The notes under the pieces were generated by a model that was not told where the DNA came from, did not search any database, and saw nothing but the letters and a program-made list of their open reading frames with translations. DNA of 64,000 bases from Deltaproteobacteria bacterium (GTDB lineage: Bacteria > Desulfobacterota > Desulfuromonadia > Geobacterales > Pseudopelobacteraceae), in assembly GCA_016182975.1 (NCBI GenBank), contig JACPFJ010000006.1, positions 1-64,000 of the forward strand. The letters are read 5' to 3'. The first letter of the stretch is position 1; the number at the start of each line of letters is the position of its first letter. This document shows positions 63,270 through 64,000 of the stretch, piece after piece. Both the position numbers and the translations under genes were made by a program.

Positions 63270-64000
63270 TCACCTGGCCTTCACGCAGAGCGCGTACTTG
63301 AGGTAGCGCCCCTCGGGAAAGGTGACCGGATAGGGGAAGTCCTCCGGCTGGCCGAAGATGGAGATCACGCGCAGGTCGCAGCCGGCCTGGAGGGCGCCGC
63401 GGCGCAACTCCTTGAGGTACTCGGCCAGTTCCACCCTCTGGTGGTTTGAGGATGCGATCAGGAGCCCGTTGTCGCTCAACAGCGGCAAGGCCGCGGCCAC
63501 CAGATCGGAGGTGCCGCCGCGGGTGGTGAAACGGCTCTTCGTAGTGGTGGAAAAGGAGGGGGGGTCCATCAGGCAGATGTCGTAGCTCTTGCGCGCCTGC
63601 GCCAGCTCATGCAGCACCGCCAGGCAGTCGCCGACGATGAACTCGTGGCGCCTGGGATTGATGCGGTTGACGCCGAAGTTTTCCCGGGCCCAGTCGGTAT
63701 AGCCGGGCGAGGCGTCCACACCGGTCACCAGCGCCGCCCCGGCAACAGCGGCGGCCACCGAGAAGGCGCCGGTATAGGCGAACAGGTTCAGGAACCGCTT
63801 CCCCGCCACCCGCCCCATCAGGTCACGGCGGTTCCTGCGCTGGTCCAGGAACAGTCCGGTGTTCAGCCCCTGCTCCAGGCTCACCAGGAAGGCGAGACCG
63901 TTCTCCCGCACCTCCAGCCGCTGCGGCGCCGGCCGGCCGGCCAGCAGGCGGCCGTAGTTCTTCGTTTCGCCGGCCGCCTCCAGTTCCCTGGTGTTACGGG
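63270..64000 (-). CDS. RlmI-like class I SAM methyltransferase (partial, 5' end off window)
   Basis: The frame is open to the right edge, beyond V63911, and continues upstream ([20 protein letters not shown]). Visible motifs: [30 protein letters not shown] (motif I), [27 protein letters not shown] (catalytic PP loop), LLIASSNHQ. RlmI and relatives methylate 23S rRNA cytosine, but the N-terminal PUA region is off the window. It lacks an obvious TCNP-type second Cys motif and could be an RlmK/L-like enzyme. It is the first of the three-gene operon seen here. Confidence 0.85.
   Translation of the reverse strand, partial: RNTRELEAAGETKNYGRLLAGRPAPQRLEVRENGLAFLVSLEQGLNTGLFLDQRRNRRDLMGRVAGKRFLNLFAYTGAFSVAAAVAGAALVTGVDASPGYTDWARENFGVNRINPRRHEFIVGDCLAVLHELAQARKSYDICLMDPPSFSTTTKSRFTTRGGTSDLVAAALPLLSDNGLLIASSNHQRVELAEYLKELRRGALQAGCDLRVISIFGQPEDFPYPVTFPEGRYLKYALCVKAR

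Overview
The window looks like a chromosomal segment of a Geobacter-type bacterium (Geobacterales, Desulfobacterota). Four things point there: lipoprotein multihaem c-type cytochromes that mix CxxCH with CX4CH-type motifs, a dense set of PAS histidine kinases and chemoreceptors, a T-box leader on a leucine-pathway gene, and high GC with many hairpin-forming intergenic repeats. No species can be named from the sequence alone. No rRNA or tRNA gene, CRISPR array or complete insertion sequence was recognised.

Layout. Positions 1-8876 (minus) hold one giant adhesin-like gene that runs off the left edge (at least 2,958 codons). From 9.4 to 28.8 kb lies a signalling island: a sigma-54 response regulator with its 7TM histidine kinase, a large multihaem lipoprotein, two more kinases, a STAS protein, three chemoreceptors with one intact and one truncated cheW, an HD-GYP response regulator, and a LuxR/NarL-type regulator. 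From 28.9 to 36 kb are leuA behind a T-box riboswitch, a UPF0175/DUF3368 toxin-antitoxin pair whose toxin has lost its middle, a livHMGF branched-chain amino acid transporter, a Skp/OmpH chaperone and an FKBP isomerase. The 36-45 kb stretch is housekeeping (two ABC-F ATPases, msrB, a YdcF-like protein, small conserved proteins), interrupted by an accessory patch with a KilA-N protein and an AbiEi/DUF6088-like regulator behind a 36-bp near-palindrome. From 45 to 56.8 kb come an IclR regulator, greB, a frameshifted FKBP gene, a GNAT/M20 peptidase pair, PilZ and GGDEF proteins of cyclic-di-GMP signalling, and a LysR/methyltransferase/MFS cluster. Positions 56.9-60 kb hold an outer-membrane barrel gene with an in-frame stop, translationally coupled to two cytochrome lipoprotein genes; this resembles a porin-cytochrome electron conduit whose porin gene is broken. 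The right end has a CHRD lipoprotein and a tightly overlapped RlmI-like/YaiI/B12-radical-SAM operon cut by the window edge.

How the genes fit together. Much of the window is environmental sensing and surface or electron-transfer functions: kinases, chemoreceptors with C-terminal EFVNY tails, cyclic-di-GMP proteins, a giant adhesin and cytochrome lipoproteins. Several loci show decay or rearrangement: a truncated cheW between chemoreceptors, an internally deleted PIN-like toxin, an FKBP gene with two homopolymer frameshifts, and a nonsense-interrupted porin. Many gaps carry inverted arrays of degenerate 7-9 bp words (GCTAGNN, CACAGAGA, CGCAAAGA, CACGAAA and GAATTTTG types) or strong palindromes, and these may form one class of intergenic element.
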